A stretch of DNA of 11,054 nt from Methanoculleus sp. UBA208 (GCF_002498065.1 NZ_DAFZ01000055.1:1-11054); one strand, 5' to 3'. Numbered from the stretch's first letter, positions 1 to 7,104 are shown. The notes: generated by a model not told the origin, from the letters alone. Numbers and translations: made by a program.

Positions 1-321
1 CCTCCGCTGTCCCCTCCCCCCATGGCGATACTCCCTCGAAATCCGTATCCGGGGCGCGATATTCTGAAATATGACCCGCTGAAGGGGTGATGGACGGAAC
101 ATCTGGAGCATGAGGGGCCATCAGACTTCGAGATGCGACGCTTCGTTAGAACCTGAGCAGGAGCACTCGAAGGTGCAAGTGGTGTAACCTTAGCGGGACC
201 CAGCGACGGGGTTATGTGTTCGGGACAAACCAGACCCGCAGACCCGGAACCGTTTCCCGGGACACCACGGCATACAAAAAAACCAGATCGTTCATATCCC
301 CCGGCGATGTATAGGAAAAGT
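1..321. other. Left-edge stretch without a convincing protein gene
   Basis: No reading frame here looks like a real protein on either strand. The forward frames close within the first 90 bases. A minus-strand frame is open from an ATG at 102 to the window edge, but it is only about 34 codons and arginine-rich with no recognisable motif. The frame of the downstream 104-residue gene stays open upstream to 214, but the added residues are proline- and charge-rich with no regular pattern and look non-coding. AT-rich spots at 59-74 and 271-298 could be promoter elements. The only ordered signal is the nested inverted-repeat structure at 75-197, listed separately. Confidence 0.5.
75..197 (+). ncRNA. 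Candidate structured RNA (three nested helices), family unknown
   Basis: Three inverted repeats nest without conflict. P1 pairs 75-85 with 188-197 (10 bp with one bulged base, G81). Inside it, P2 pairs 88-93 with 118-123 (6 bp, perfect), and P3 pairs 126-132 with 166-172 (7 bp, perfect). This gives a closing stem with two internal arms, followed by an unpaired stretch at 173-187. It does not show the conserved cores of archaeal SRP RNA, RNase P RNA, 5S rRNA, tRNA, hammerhead ribozyme or a TPP riboswitch. It could be a small RNA, a leader element, or chance pairing in GC-rich sequence. The strand is a guess, because a hairpin pattern reads on both strands; plus was chosen because the next gene is on that strand. 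Confidence 0.3.
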
Positions 322-636
322 ATGCCCGCAAAGAGCGAATTCGGCAGAGGGTTCGTCGTCAACCTGACGCTGCTTTCACGGCACTTCGGCCTGCCCCCCG
401 AGAAAGCCTTCTATGGCGCCGCGGATCACCTCAACGACTTCATCGTGCCGGAGCAGTTCCGGGGAACCGAGATCGAGGAACTTGTCGAGCGCCTCCGCAA
501 GATGATGATCTGGCACCAGCCCGGTACCCTGGACAAGGAAGATGCTGCCGACGTAAAACGGCTCCTCAACCGGCTCGCGATCGCGGTCGACAGAGAACTC
601 GGCATACCCGATCCCGATACGGGAAAATACGATTGA
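322..636 (+). CDS. Conserved-looking hypothetical protein, 104 aa
   Basis: The function is not recognised. The protein is soluble and mostly helical. It has a hydrophobic N-terminal part (residues 10-24, FVVNLTLLSRHFGLP), a region rich in aromatic and charged residues (28-50), an acidic helix (50-62), a short MIWHQPG turn, a second long helix (70-94) and a proline/aspartate-rich tail ending in GKYD. There is no signal peptide, membrane segment or cysteine motif. The ATG at 322 was chosen because an AGGA lies about 6 bases before it and the sequence upstream looks non-coding. An in-frame ATG at 307 would add five residues. It reads toward gyrB but is separated from it by a hairpin and a good promoter, so it is probably its own transcription unit. 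The base composition and even codon use support a real gene. Confidence 0.7.
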   Translation: MPAKSEFGRGFVVNLTLLSRHFGLPPEKAFYGAADHLNDFIVPEQFRGTEIEELVERLRKMMIWHQPGTLDKEDAADVKRLLNRLAIAVDRELGIPDPDTGKYD

Positions 637-654
637 CGGGAGCGCGTGCTTCCC

Positions 655-698
655 TGCCCGGGACCGGGATCGGACGGGACGCCGGGGCTTCCCGGGCA
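655..698. repeat. GC-rich 9-bp inverted repeat (hairpin)
   Basis: A perfect 9-bp inverted repeat pairs 655-663 (TGCCCGGGA) with 690-698 (TCCCGGGCA) around a 26-base spacer that is itself rich in CCGG. It begins 19 bases after the stop of the 104-residue gene, so it may mark or protect the 3' end of that transcript. There is no T-run after it, so it is not a typical archaeal terminator. Confidence 0.5.
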
Positions 699-785
699 CG
701 CCTGCGCTGGAGCCCCATCAAACCGTAAAGCAGCAAGATAACCTCAAAACAGGGAATTTCCCGGAGCCATACAATATAAGTGGTC

Positions 786-803
786 ATAAAACCAATATAT
801 ACT
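786..803 (+). promoter_or_regulatory. gyrB promoter (BRE + TATA box)
   Basis: The purine-rich TAAAACC followed by AATATATACT matches an archaeal BRE/TATA arrangement, with the TATA core at about 796-801. With the usual spacing of about 25 bases, transcription would start near 823-826. That leaves a leader of about 28 bases before the gyrB ATG and excludes the upstream TTG at 811 as a start. A second AT-rich element, CAATATAAG at 772-780, could be an alternative box. Confidence 0.6.
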
Positions 804-828
804 GTGAATTTTGCTGCGATTCAGGACA

Positions 829-847
829 CCGCTTGTTCAGCGGAGGT
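829..847 (+). promoter_or_regulatory. gyrB ribosome binding site overlapped by a leader hairpin
   Basis: GGAGGT at 842-847 lies five bases before the ATG at 853 and fixes this start. CCGCT (829-833) and AGCGG (839-843) can form a 5-bp stem with a 5-base loop. This stem would cover the first two bases of the ribosome binding site. It fills most of the short predicted leader. Confidence 0.55.
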
Positions 848-852
848 CACAG

Positions 853-2823
853 ATGACTGATACCTACGATGCTTCACACATCACGGTACTGGAAGGCCTG
901 AGGCCTGTGCGGGAACGTCCCGCCATGTACATCGGCAGCACGGATAGCCGGGGGCTGCACCACCTGGTCTACGAGGTCGTGGACAACGCCGTAGACGAGG
1001 CGCTCGCCGGGTTCTGCGATCTGATCCAGGTGGTCATCAACCGGGACGGCTCGGTCTCGGTTGATGATAACGGCCGTGGCATTCCGGTCGACCTCATGCC
1101 CCAGTACGGCAAGAGCGCTCTCGAGATCGTTCTCACCGTGCTCCACGCAGGCGGAAAGTTCGATAAGAACACCTACCAGGTGTCCGGCGGGCTGCACGGC
1201 GTCGGCGTCTCGGTCGTCAACGCCCTCTCGAGTTGGCTCGATGCAACGGTCTTCAAGGACGGCAACGTCTATGCGATGCAGTTCCGGCAGGGTCTGGTCG
1301 CAAAACCCCTCTCCAGCCGTCCCGAGACCGAGCACGAGATGGAGGCGCGGTACGAGGAACGCTATGGTGCCCGGGCCGGGCAGCCGCTCGACTACGAGCG
1401 GCTCCGGGGAACCCGGATCACGTTCCAGCCCGACCGGTCGATATTCGAGACCGTCGAGTTCGATTACGACGTGCTGGACCACCGGCTCCGCGAGCTCGCC
1501 TACTTAAACAGCGGCCTCACGATAGTCCTCCGGGACGAGCGCACCGGTGACTGCGCCACCTACTGCTTCGAGGACGGGATCCGGCAGTTCGTCGCCCATC
1601 TCGGCGAGGGGAAGGAGAGCCTCCACGACGATATCATCTACTTCCAGAAGCGCGACCCCGAGAGCATGGTCGAGGTCGAGGTCGCCCTGCAGTACAACAA
1701 CTCATACTCAGAAACGATCTACACCTACGTCAACAGCGTCAACACACGGGAGGGCGGCACCCACCTCGAGGGGTTCCGGAGCGCCATCACCCGGGCGATC
1801 AACAGCGCCGCCCGCAGGAACAACCTCCTCAAGAACAACGACGCGCAGGTGAAGGGTGAAGACGTCAGGGAGGGGCTCGCCTCCGTCATCAGCACCCGGG
1901 TGGCGAACCCGCAGTTCGAGGGGCAGACCAAGATGCGCCTTGGAAACAGCAACGTCCGGGGCATCGTGGACTCGCTCGTCTACTCGTCGCTCATCGAGTA
2001 CTTCGAGGAGCACCCCAAAACCCTCCAGGCGATCGTGGAGAAGGCGATGGCAGCCGCCCGGGCCCGGGAAGCCGCCCGGAATGCGCGCGAACTCGCCCGG
2101 CGGAAGAGCACGCTGGAGTCGACCGGCCTTCCCGGGAAACTTGCCGACTGCCAGGAGCGGGACCCGGCGAAAAGCGAGATTTACATCGTGGAAGGAGATT
2201 CAGCAGGCGGTTCCGCGAAACAGGGGCGGGACCGGAAGTTCCAGGCGATCCTCCCCCTGCGGGGGAAGATCCTGAACGTCGAGAAGGCATCGGAGCACAA
2301 GATCCTGAAAAACGCCGAGATCCAGGCGCTCATTTCCGCTATCGGCACCGGGGTCGGCGACAACTTCGACGCGGAACGGGCCCGGTACCACCGGATCATC
2401 CTGATGACCGATGCGGATGTCGACGGCGCGCACATCCGGACGCTCCTCCTCACGTTCTTCTACCGCTATATGGCGGGCCTCGTCGAGAACGGCTACATCT
2501 ACATCGCCCAGCCGCCTCTCTACCGGATAGCGAGGGGCAAACAGGAGCAGTATGTCTACCGCGAGGAGGAGATGCGGGATATCCTCGCCGAGTGGGGCGA
2601 GAAAGGCGTCTCGATCCAGCGCTACAAGGGTCTCGGTGAGATGAACGCCGGGCAGCTCTGGAGCACCACAATGGACCCGGCGAACCGGATCCTCAAACAG
2701 GTGAAGATCGAGGACGCCGTCTACGCAAACGACATATTCGAGAAACTTATGGGAGAGAATGTGGACGCCCGGAGAGATTTCATCCGCCGGCATGCAAAGG
2801 AGGTGAGCAACCTTGACATCTGA
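853..2823 (+). CDS. gyrB: DNA gyrase subunit B (ATPase subunit)
   Basis: This is the ATP-hydrolysing subunit of gyrase. It works with GyrA as an A2B2 complex to introduce negative supercoils into DNA. The GHKL ATPase domain shows Glu41 and Asn45 in EVVDNAVDEA, DDNGRGIP (71-78), the ATP-lid motif GGLHGVGVSVVNALS (112-126) and the QTK loop with Lys360. The TOPRIM metal site follows, with EGDSAGG from Glu447 and DADVDG from Asp520. The C-terminus carries QRYKGLGEMN and ends in NLDI. At 656 residues it lacks the insert of about 165 residues seen in Escherichia coli GyrB, which is normal for the short form. The residue matching E. coli Arg136, a coumarin contact, is Lys135. Archaeal gyrases are held to derive from bacteria by transfer. 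The start at 853 rests on GGAGGT and the conserved N-terminus. It overlaps gyrA by 11 bp, so the two are translated together. Confidence 0.97.
   Translation: MTDTYDASHITVLEGLRPVRERPAMYIGSTDSRGLHHLVYEVVDNAVDEALAGFCDLIQVVINRDGSVSVDDNGRGIPVDLMPQYGKSALEIVLTVLHAGGKFDKNTYQVSGGLHGVGVSVVNALSSWLDATVFKDGNVYAMQFRQGLVAKPLSSRPETEHEMEARYEERYGARAGQPLDYERLRGTRITFQPDRSIFETVEFDYDVLDHRLRELAYLNSGLTIVLRDERTGDCATYCFEDGIRQFVAHLGEGKESLHDDIIYFQKRDPESMVEVEVALQYNNSYSETIYTYVNSVNTREGGTHLEGFRSAITRAINSAARRNNLLKNNDAQVKGEDVREGLASVISTRVANPQFEGQTKMRLGNSNVRGIVDSLVYSSLIEYFEEHPKTLQAIVEKAMAAARAREAARNARELARRKSTLESTGLPGKLADCQERDPAKSEIYIVEGDSAGGSAKQGRDRKFQAILPLRGKILNVEKASEHKILKNAEIQALISAIGTGVGDNFDAERARYHRIILMTDADVDGAHIRTLLLTFFYRYMAGLVENGYIYIAQPPLYRIARGKQEQYVYREEEMRDILAEWGEKGVSIQRYKGLGEMNAGQLWSTTMDPANRILKQVKIEDAVYANDIFEKLMGENVDARRDFIRRHAKEVSNLDI
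2796..2806 (+). promoter_or_regulatory. Strong gyrA ribosome binding site inside the gyrB 3' end
   Basis: AAAGGAGGTGA lies six bases before the TTG at 2813 and is close to a perfect complement of the 16S rRNA 3' end. The TGA at 2804-2806 is in frame with gyrA, so no start further upstream is possible. The site therefore decides that gyrA begins at a TTG. Confidence 0.85.
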
Positions 2824-5242
2824 AGGGGTTGTCCCGATCAACATCGAAGAGGAGATGAAATCGTGCTACATCGACTACGCGATGAGCGTGATCATCGGCC
2901 GGGCCATCCCCGACGTGAGAGACGGCTTGAAGCCGGTCCATCGCCGCACCCTCTACGCGATGTGGGAGATGGGCAACACGAGCGACAAGCCCTACAAGAA
3001 GAGCGCCCGTGTTGTCGGAGATGTGATGGGTAAGTACCATCCCCACGGCGATTCGGCCATCTACGATACGCTGGTAAAGATGGCGCAGCCCTTCTCCTAC
3101 CGCCACATGCTGGTGGACGGACAGGGAAACTTCGGGTCTATCGACGGGGACTCCGCCGCCGCCATGCGATACACGGAGGCCAGGCTCACGAAGATCTCGG
3201 AGGAGCTCCTGGCCGACATCGACAAAAAGACGGTCGATTTTGTCCCCAACTTCGATGAGTCGCTCGAGGAGCCCAGTGTCCTCCCGGCCAGGGTTCCAAA
3301 CCTCCTCGTCAACGGGTCGAGCGGGATCGCCGTCGGCATGGCGACGAATCTGCCGCCCCACAACCTCCGGGAGGTCTGCGAGGCGACCTGCCGCGTCATC
3401 GACGAACCCGGCATCTCCACGGAGGAGCTGATGCGGATCATGCCCGGGCCGGATTTCCCGACCGGCGGGATCATGATGGGCACCGCAGGCGTCCGGGACG
3501 CCTACCTGACCGGACGCGGGAAGTGCGTTGTCAGGGGCGTCGCGGAGATCGAGGAGGAGGGCCGGACACCGCAGATCGTCATAACCGAGATCCCCTACCA
3601 GGTGAACAAGGCACGCCTGATCGAGCATATCGCCTCCCTCGTCCGCGACAAAAGGATCGAGGGGATCGCCGACATCCGCGACGAGTCCGACCGTGACGGC
3701 ATGCGAGTCGTGATCGACCTTAAAAAGGGCGCCGCGCCCCAGGTGATCCTGAACTTCCTCTACAAACACACGGCGCTCGAGTCCTCCTTCGGCATCATCA
3801 ACCTCGCGATCGTCGACCGCCAGCCCCGCACCTTAAACCTCAAGGAGATCATCCACGAGTTCCTCAAGCACCGGGTGGACGTGGTCCGGCGGAGGACCGA
3901 GTTCGATCTCGCGAAGACCGAGGAGCGGATGCACATCCTCCGCGGCCTCCTCGTCGCGCTCGACAACATCGACGCGGTCATCGCGACCATCCGGGCTTCC
4001 GGAACGACCGAGGAGGCGCAGCAGGCCCTGGTGGCGAAGTTTGCACTGGACGAGGTGCAGGCGGACGCTATACTGAAGATGCAACTCCGGAGGCTTGCGG
4101 CGCTCGAACACCAGAAGATCCTGGACGAACGCGATACCCTTGCAGCGGAGATCGAGCGGCTCACCGCCATCCTCGCAAGCGAAGCGAGCATCCTCGCCGA
4201 GATCAGGAAGGAGCTCGCCGAGATCGGTGTGCGCTACGGCGATGAGCGGAGAACCCGGATCGCGCACGCAGTCGAGGCGCTCGACAAAGAGGACCTCATC
4301 GAGGACAAACCGATGCTGGTCTCGCTCACCTCCTCGAATTACGTGAAGAGGATCGACCTCGACACCTACCGGAACCAGCGGCGCGGCGGTCACGGCGTCA
4401 TCGGCATGGCGATGAAGGACAACGACGGCGTCGAGAGGGTCTTCGTCGCGAACATGCACGACAACCTTCTCTGCTTCACCAACAGGGGGAGGATGTACTG
4501 GCTGAAGGTCTACGACCTCCCCGAGGGGCAGCGGGCGAGCAAGGGCAAGGCCCTCGTCAACCTCTTAAACCTCGCCGGCGAAGAACGGGTGACCGCGGTG
4601 ATCCCGGTCAGGGAGTTCCGGGCCGACCGCTTCCTCTTCTTCGCGACGAGGGGAGGAACGGTCGCGAAGATGGCGCTCGACGAGTTCTCGCGGCCCCGGC
4701 AGACCGGGATCAACGCCATCAACCTCCGCGACGGCGATGCGCTGGTGGACGTGAAGGCGACCGACGGCAACCAGGAACTGATCCTGACAACGAAGTTCGG
4801 GCAGAGCCTCCGGTTCCATGAGGAGGCCGTCCGCCCGGTCCACCGCAACGCGATGGGGGTGCGGGGGATCAAGCTCCGCCACGGCGACGCCCTGCAGGCG
4901 GTATCGGTGGTCGAGGACGACCACCTCCTCACCATCACGGAGCAGGGCTACGGGAAACGGACCGATTTCGATGAGTTCCGCGGTCACGGCAGGGGCACGC
5001 TCGGCGTGCGGAACATCGTCGTCGACGCCCGGTCGGGTAACGTCGTCGGGTCGATGGCGGTATCCGACGACGACGAGATCATCGTGATGAGCGCGTCCGG
5101 CATCGTGATCCGGACGAAGGTTTCCGAAATCTCGATCCAGAAGCGTGGCACCCGCGGGGTCCGGATCATGAGGCTCGACGACGGTGACCGCGTCATCGGG
5201 TTTACGATCCTGGATACCGAGGAGAACGTGGAAGAGGCGTAA
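2813..5242 (+). CDS. gyrA: DNA gyrase subunit A (DNA cleavage and wrapping subunit)
   Basis: This subunit cuts and rejoins the gate DNA and wraps DNA for negative supercoiling, together with GyrB. The breakage-reunion domain shows DVRDGLKPVHRR (34-45), the HPHGDSAIYDT segment (76-86) and the catalytic Tyr120 in AAAMRYTEARL. Residues matching E. coli Ser83 and Asp87 are Ser81 and Asp85, the quinolone-sensitive types. Coiled-coil and hinge regions follow (about 340-490). The C-terminal beta-pinwheel begins with a GyrA box at 522-528 that reads QRRGGHG, where His replaces the usual Lys or Arg. The acidic tail is short. At 809 residues it is near the size of Gram-positive GyrA. The GyrA box argues for gyrase rather than topoisomerase IV. 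It starts at a TTG, backed by a strong ribosome binding site and an upstream in-frame stop. The next ATG, at residue 15, would lose the conserved NIEEEM. Confidence 0.97.
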   Translation: MTSEGVVPINIEEEMKSCYIDYAMSVIIGRAIPDVRDGLKPVHRRTLYAMWEMGNTSDKPYKKSARVVGDVMGKYHPHGDSAIYDTLVKMAQPFSYRHMLVDGQGNFGSIDGDSAAAMRYTEARLTKISEELLADIDKKTVDFVPNFDESLEEPSVLPARVPNLLVNGSSGIAVGMATNLPPHNLREVCEATCRVIDEPGISTEELMRIMPGPDFPTGGIMMGTAGVRDAYLTGRGKCVVRGVAEIEEEGRTPQIVITEIPYQVNKARLIEHIASLVRDKRIEGIADIRDESDRDGMRVVIDLKKGAAPQVILNFLYKHTALESSFGIINLAIVDRQPRTLNLKEIIHEFLKHRVDVVRRRTEFDLAKTEERMHILRGLLVALDNIDAVIATIRASGTTEEAQQALVAKFALDEVQADAILKMQLRRLAALEHQKILDERDTLAAEIERLTAILASEASILAEIRKELAEIGVRYGDERRTRIAHAVEALDKEDLIEDKPMLVSLTSSNYVKRIDLDTYRNQRRGGHGVIGMAMKDNDGVERVFVANMHDNLLCFTNRGRMYWLKVYDLPEGQRASKGKALVNLLNLAGEERVTAVIPVREFRADRFLFFATRGGTVAKMALDEFSRPRQTGINAINLRDGDALVDVKATDGNQELILTTKFGQSLRFHEEAVRPVHRNAMGVRGIKLRHGDALQAVSVVEDDHLLTITEQGYGKRTDFDEFRGHGRGTLGVRNIVVDARSGNVVGSMAVSDDDEIIVMSASGIVIRTKVSEISIQKRGTRGVRIMRLDDGDRVIGFTILDTEENVEEA

Positions 5243-5268
5243 GCGCCCGTCTCCTCTCTTTCTGCACA

Positions 5269-5276
5269 TTTTTTTT
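5269..5276 (+). terminator. Oligo-T terminator after gyrA
   Basis: A run of eight T bases lies about 26 bases after the gyrA stop, without a strong stem before it. This is the usual form of an intrinsic archaeal terminator and fits the end of the gyrBA unit before the next promoter. Confidence 0.6.
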
Positions 5277-5351
5277 CGGGTTCCTGCGTAGCCTTCACCC
5301 TCAGAATTGACTGTTTTGATACCCTGCCACATAGAGAAACTTGCTGCACTA

Positions 5352-5373
5352 AATGGGAAGATATTTACCCAAT
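5352..5373 (+). promoter_or_regulatory. Promoter of the ABC cassette with an overlapping palindrome (candidate operator)
   Basis: ATATTTA at 5361-5367 is a fair TATA box and predicts transcription from about 5389, shortly before the ATG at 5403. The same bases form the centre of an imperfect 22-bp palindrome, with arms AATGGG (5352-5357) and CCCAAT (5368-5373) and eight of eleven base positions symmetric. A dimeric repressor bound here would block TATA binding. The Xre-type regulator encoded two genes downstream is the obvious candidate; this link is inference. Confidence 0.45.
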
Positions 5374-5402
5374 AAGAGAAGGATGTGTTACATAGAGACA
5401 TT

Positions 5403-5972
5403 ATGAAACAGAGAACCTATCTCATCTGTGTTTTCCTGGTGGCGGCCGGCCTGATCCTTGCCCTCGGGTTCGGCCTGACGTCCGCAAACGTGATCGTCCC
5501 GGTCGTTGCCGTCGTCGTCGGCGTCGGCATCCTGGCCCTCTGCCGCCGCAGCGTGACCGAAGTCACGGAAGACGAACTTTCCACGATCCTGCACGGAAAA
5601 GCGGCGCTCAGCGCACTTGAGGTGACCATTATCGTCGCTGCGATCGGGTTTGCGGTGCTGATGACCTTCTCGTTCAACGGTGGGACCGGATCGACCCTGC
5701 ATACCTACGACAACGGGTCGATCCGTGTCTCCTATGCGGTACTCTCCGCTCCCCCGGACTCGAAACCTCTCTACGAGAACTTCTGCCTCATCCCCGATGC
5801 GGCGAACCTGACCGGCGACGATCTCCTCGCCTTCGACGAGATGTTTGCCGAAGGCCACCGCATCCGTGATACGACCCGCGCGTTCGGTGTAGCGCTCGGC
5901 GCGGTCACGGTGCTGCTGACAGCACTGTATGGAGCGTTTTTGTGGCATTACAACAGAAGGTACGGAACGTAG
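5403..5972 (+). CDS. DUF2178-type four-helix membrane protein
   Basis: This is an integral membrane protein of 189 residues with four predicted helices: about 5-24, 29-47, 71-89 and 161-181. Between helices 2 and 3 it carries the pattern VTEDELSTILHGKAALSALEV (54-74 in part), which resembles the D-E...I..KAA..AL signature of the DUF2178 family. In archaea that family often sits beside a small Xre regulator, as it does here. The loop of about 70 residues between helices 3 and 4 is longer than usual and would face one side of the membrane. Its biochemical role is unknown. The ATG at 5403 fits the predicted transcript start but has no clear ribosome binding site. A GTG at 5385 would add six residues, with its GAAGGA too close. 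It is the first gene of the cassette and ends five bases before the regulator. Confidence 0.75.
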   Translation: MKQRTYLICVFLVAAGLILALGFGLTSANVIVPVVAVVVGVGILALCRRSVTEVTEDELSTILHGKAALSALEVTIIVAAIGFAVLMTFSFNGGTGSTLHTYDNGSIRVSYAVLSAPPDSKPLYENFCLIPDAANLTGDDLLAFDEMFAEGHRIRDTTRAFGVALGAVTVLLTALYGAFLWHYNRRYGT

Positions 5973-5977
5973 AGCCG

Positions 5978-6196
5978 ATGAAGAACAAGATCAAGGTCTT
6001 TCGCGCGATGCACGACATGACCCAGGAGGAACTTGCCGATGCGATCCGGGTCACCCGGCGGACGATCAACTCCATCGAGCGGGGGAAGTACAACCCCTCC
6101 ATCGAGGTCGCCTACAGGATCGCGAAGACCTTCGGCGTCACCATCGAGGAGGTCTTCTGCTTCGAGGACGGCAAGGATGCGGAGGCCGGGCGATGA
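5978..6196 (+). CDS. Small Xre-family HTH transcriptional regulator
   Basis: This protein of 72 residues is little more than a Cro/CI-type DNA-binding domain. The helix-turn-helix is MTQEELADAIRVTRRTINSIERG (14-36 in part), with the recognition helix near 26-36. It is followed by KYNPSIEVAYRIAKTFGVTIEEVF, the standard end of this small family. It probably binds as a dimer. The ATG at 5978 gives the usual family start (MKNKIKVFRA); a GTG at 5942 would add twelve residues inside the previous gene. It sits between a DUF2178 gene and an ABC transporter ATPase and overlaps the latter by 4 bp. It most likely represses its own cassette through the palindrome at 5352-5373. The signal it responds to cannot be seen, as there is no extra ligand domain. 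Confidence 0.9.
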   Translation: MKNKIKVFRAMHDMTQEELADAIRVTRRTINSIERGKYNPSIEVAYRIAKTFGVTIEEVFCFEDGKDAEAGR

Positions 6197-7104
6197 TCCG
6201 CTGCGACCGCCTGACCAGGGTCTACAACGGCATCCCGGCCGTGGACGACCTCTGCCTCGAGATCCCCGCCGGCGAGGTCTTCGGGCTGCTCGGCCCGAAC
6301 GGCGCCGGCAAGAGCACCACCATCCTGATGCTCGTCGGGCTCATCCAGCCGACCTCGGGCGCATGCTTCATCGACGGGGTCGAGGTCGCCGCCCACCCGA
6401 TCGAGGTGAAGAAGAAGATCGGCTACATGCCCGAAGACGTCGGGTTCTACGCCGACCTCACCGCAGAAGAGAACCTCGACTACGCGGCGAGGTTCTACGG
6501 GCTGAAGGAGAACGAACGAAGAACACGGGTCGGCGACCTCCTCGCCCTCGTCGGGCTGGACGGTGTCGGGACGAAGGTCGGCGGCTACTCGAAAGGGATG
6601 CGGCAGCGGCTCGGCCTCGCCCGGGCCCTCGTTAACGATCCCGCCGTCGTCATCCTCGACGAGCCGACGGCAAACCTCGACCCCCGGGGGGTGCTGGACT
6701 ACCGCCGGATCGTCAGGGAACTTGCCGAACGGGGAACGACCGTCCTCGTCTCCTCGCACATCCTCCCGGAGGTGAGCAAAGTCTGCACCTCCGTCGGGAT
6801 CCTGGCACGCGGCAAACTCATCGCGTCCGGCGACCGGGAGATGCTCTCGCGCGCCGCGCTGCAGGACCGGGTGACGATCGACGTCGAGACCATGACCCCG
6901 ATGCCCCGGCTCGACAGCCCGGAGATCCTCTCCGCGGAGTATTCGCAGGACGCCTGTTCCGCCCGGATCGTCGCGAAGAACGATATCAGCGCTCTCATCG
7001 CAGAGACCCTGTACGCCGAAGGTATCCTCCCCCGGCGGCTGGCGGTCGAGAAGCCCGACATGGAGGATATTCTGCTCTCGTACTACACGGAGGGAACCGC
7101 ATGA
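6193..7104 (+). CDS. ABC transporter ATP-binding protein (ABC-2 exporter type)
   Basis: This is the nucleotide-binding subunit that would drive export through the adjacent permease. At 303 residues it shows a Walker A motif GPNGAGKST (34-42), a Q-loop region IGYMPEDVGFY with Glu81 where many ABC proteins have Gln, the signature YSKGMRQRL (132-140), Walker B VVILDEP (152-158), a D-loop NLDP (161-164) and the switch His189 in SSHIL. A C-terminal extension of about 90 residues follows. The Glu in the Q-loop is common in this CcmA/NatA-like branch, so it is not a defect. The start ATG overlaps the regulator stop as ATGA, and its own stop overlaps the permease start in the same way, which implies coupled translation. 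The substrate cannot be told. Relatives include drug, bacteriocin and copper-related (NosF) exporters. Confidence 0.93.
   Translation: MIRCDRLTRVYNGIPAVDDLCLEIPAGEVFGLLGPNGAGKSTTILMLVGLIQPTSGACFIDGVEVAAHPIEVKKKIGYMPEDVGFYADLTAEENLDYAARFYGLKENERRTRVGDLLALVGLDGVGTKVGGYSKGMRQRLGLARALVNDPAVVILDEPTANLDPRGVLDYRRIVRELAERGTTVLVSSHILPEVSKVCTSVGILARGKLIASGDREMLSRAALQDRVTIDVETMTPMPRLDSPEILSAEYSQDACSARIVAKNDISALIAETLYAEGILPRRLAVEKPDMEDILLSYYTEGTA

Noticed and set aside
86..156. C/D box guide RNA (GTGATGG at 86-93 and CTGA at 153-156)
   Set aside because: The C-like box is imperfect, no C' and D' boxes sit at the right spacing, and the helices found there fit a different fold.
143..165. TPP riboswitch, because of GAACCTGAG
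   Set aside because: Only this short match is present. The upstream GGGG...CTGAGA and downstream GCGTAGGGA parts of the TPP core are missing.
811..852. Upstream TTG start for gyrB adding 14 residues
   Set aside because: The predicted transcript start lies downstream of 811, and GGAGGT sits at the right distance from the ATG at 853, where the conserved GyrB N-terminus begins.
2780..3769. Long minus-strand open frame (329 codons) opposite gyrA
   Set aside because: It mirrors the codon pattern of gyrA in GC-rich DNA, has no recognisable domain and no promoter or ribosome binding site of its own. The gyrA product on the plus strand is unmistakable.
4565..5401. Minus-strand open frame of 278 codons opposite the gyrA 3' end
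   Set aside because: The translation is rich in Asp, Arg, Val and His without motifs, typical of an antisense shadow.
6403..6437. Defective ABC ATPase because Glu replaces Gln in the Q-loop
   Set aside because: The P-E variant in IGYMPEDVG is common in this branch of ABC ATPases, and all other motifs are intact.
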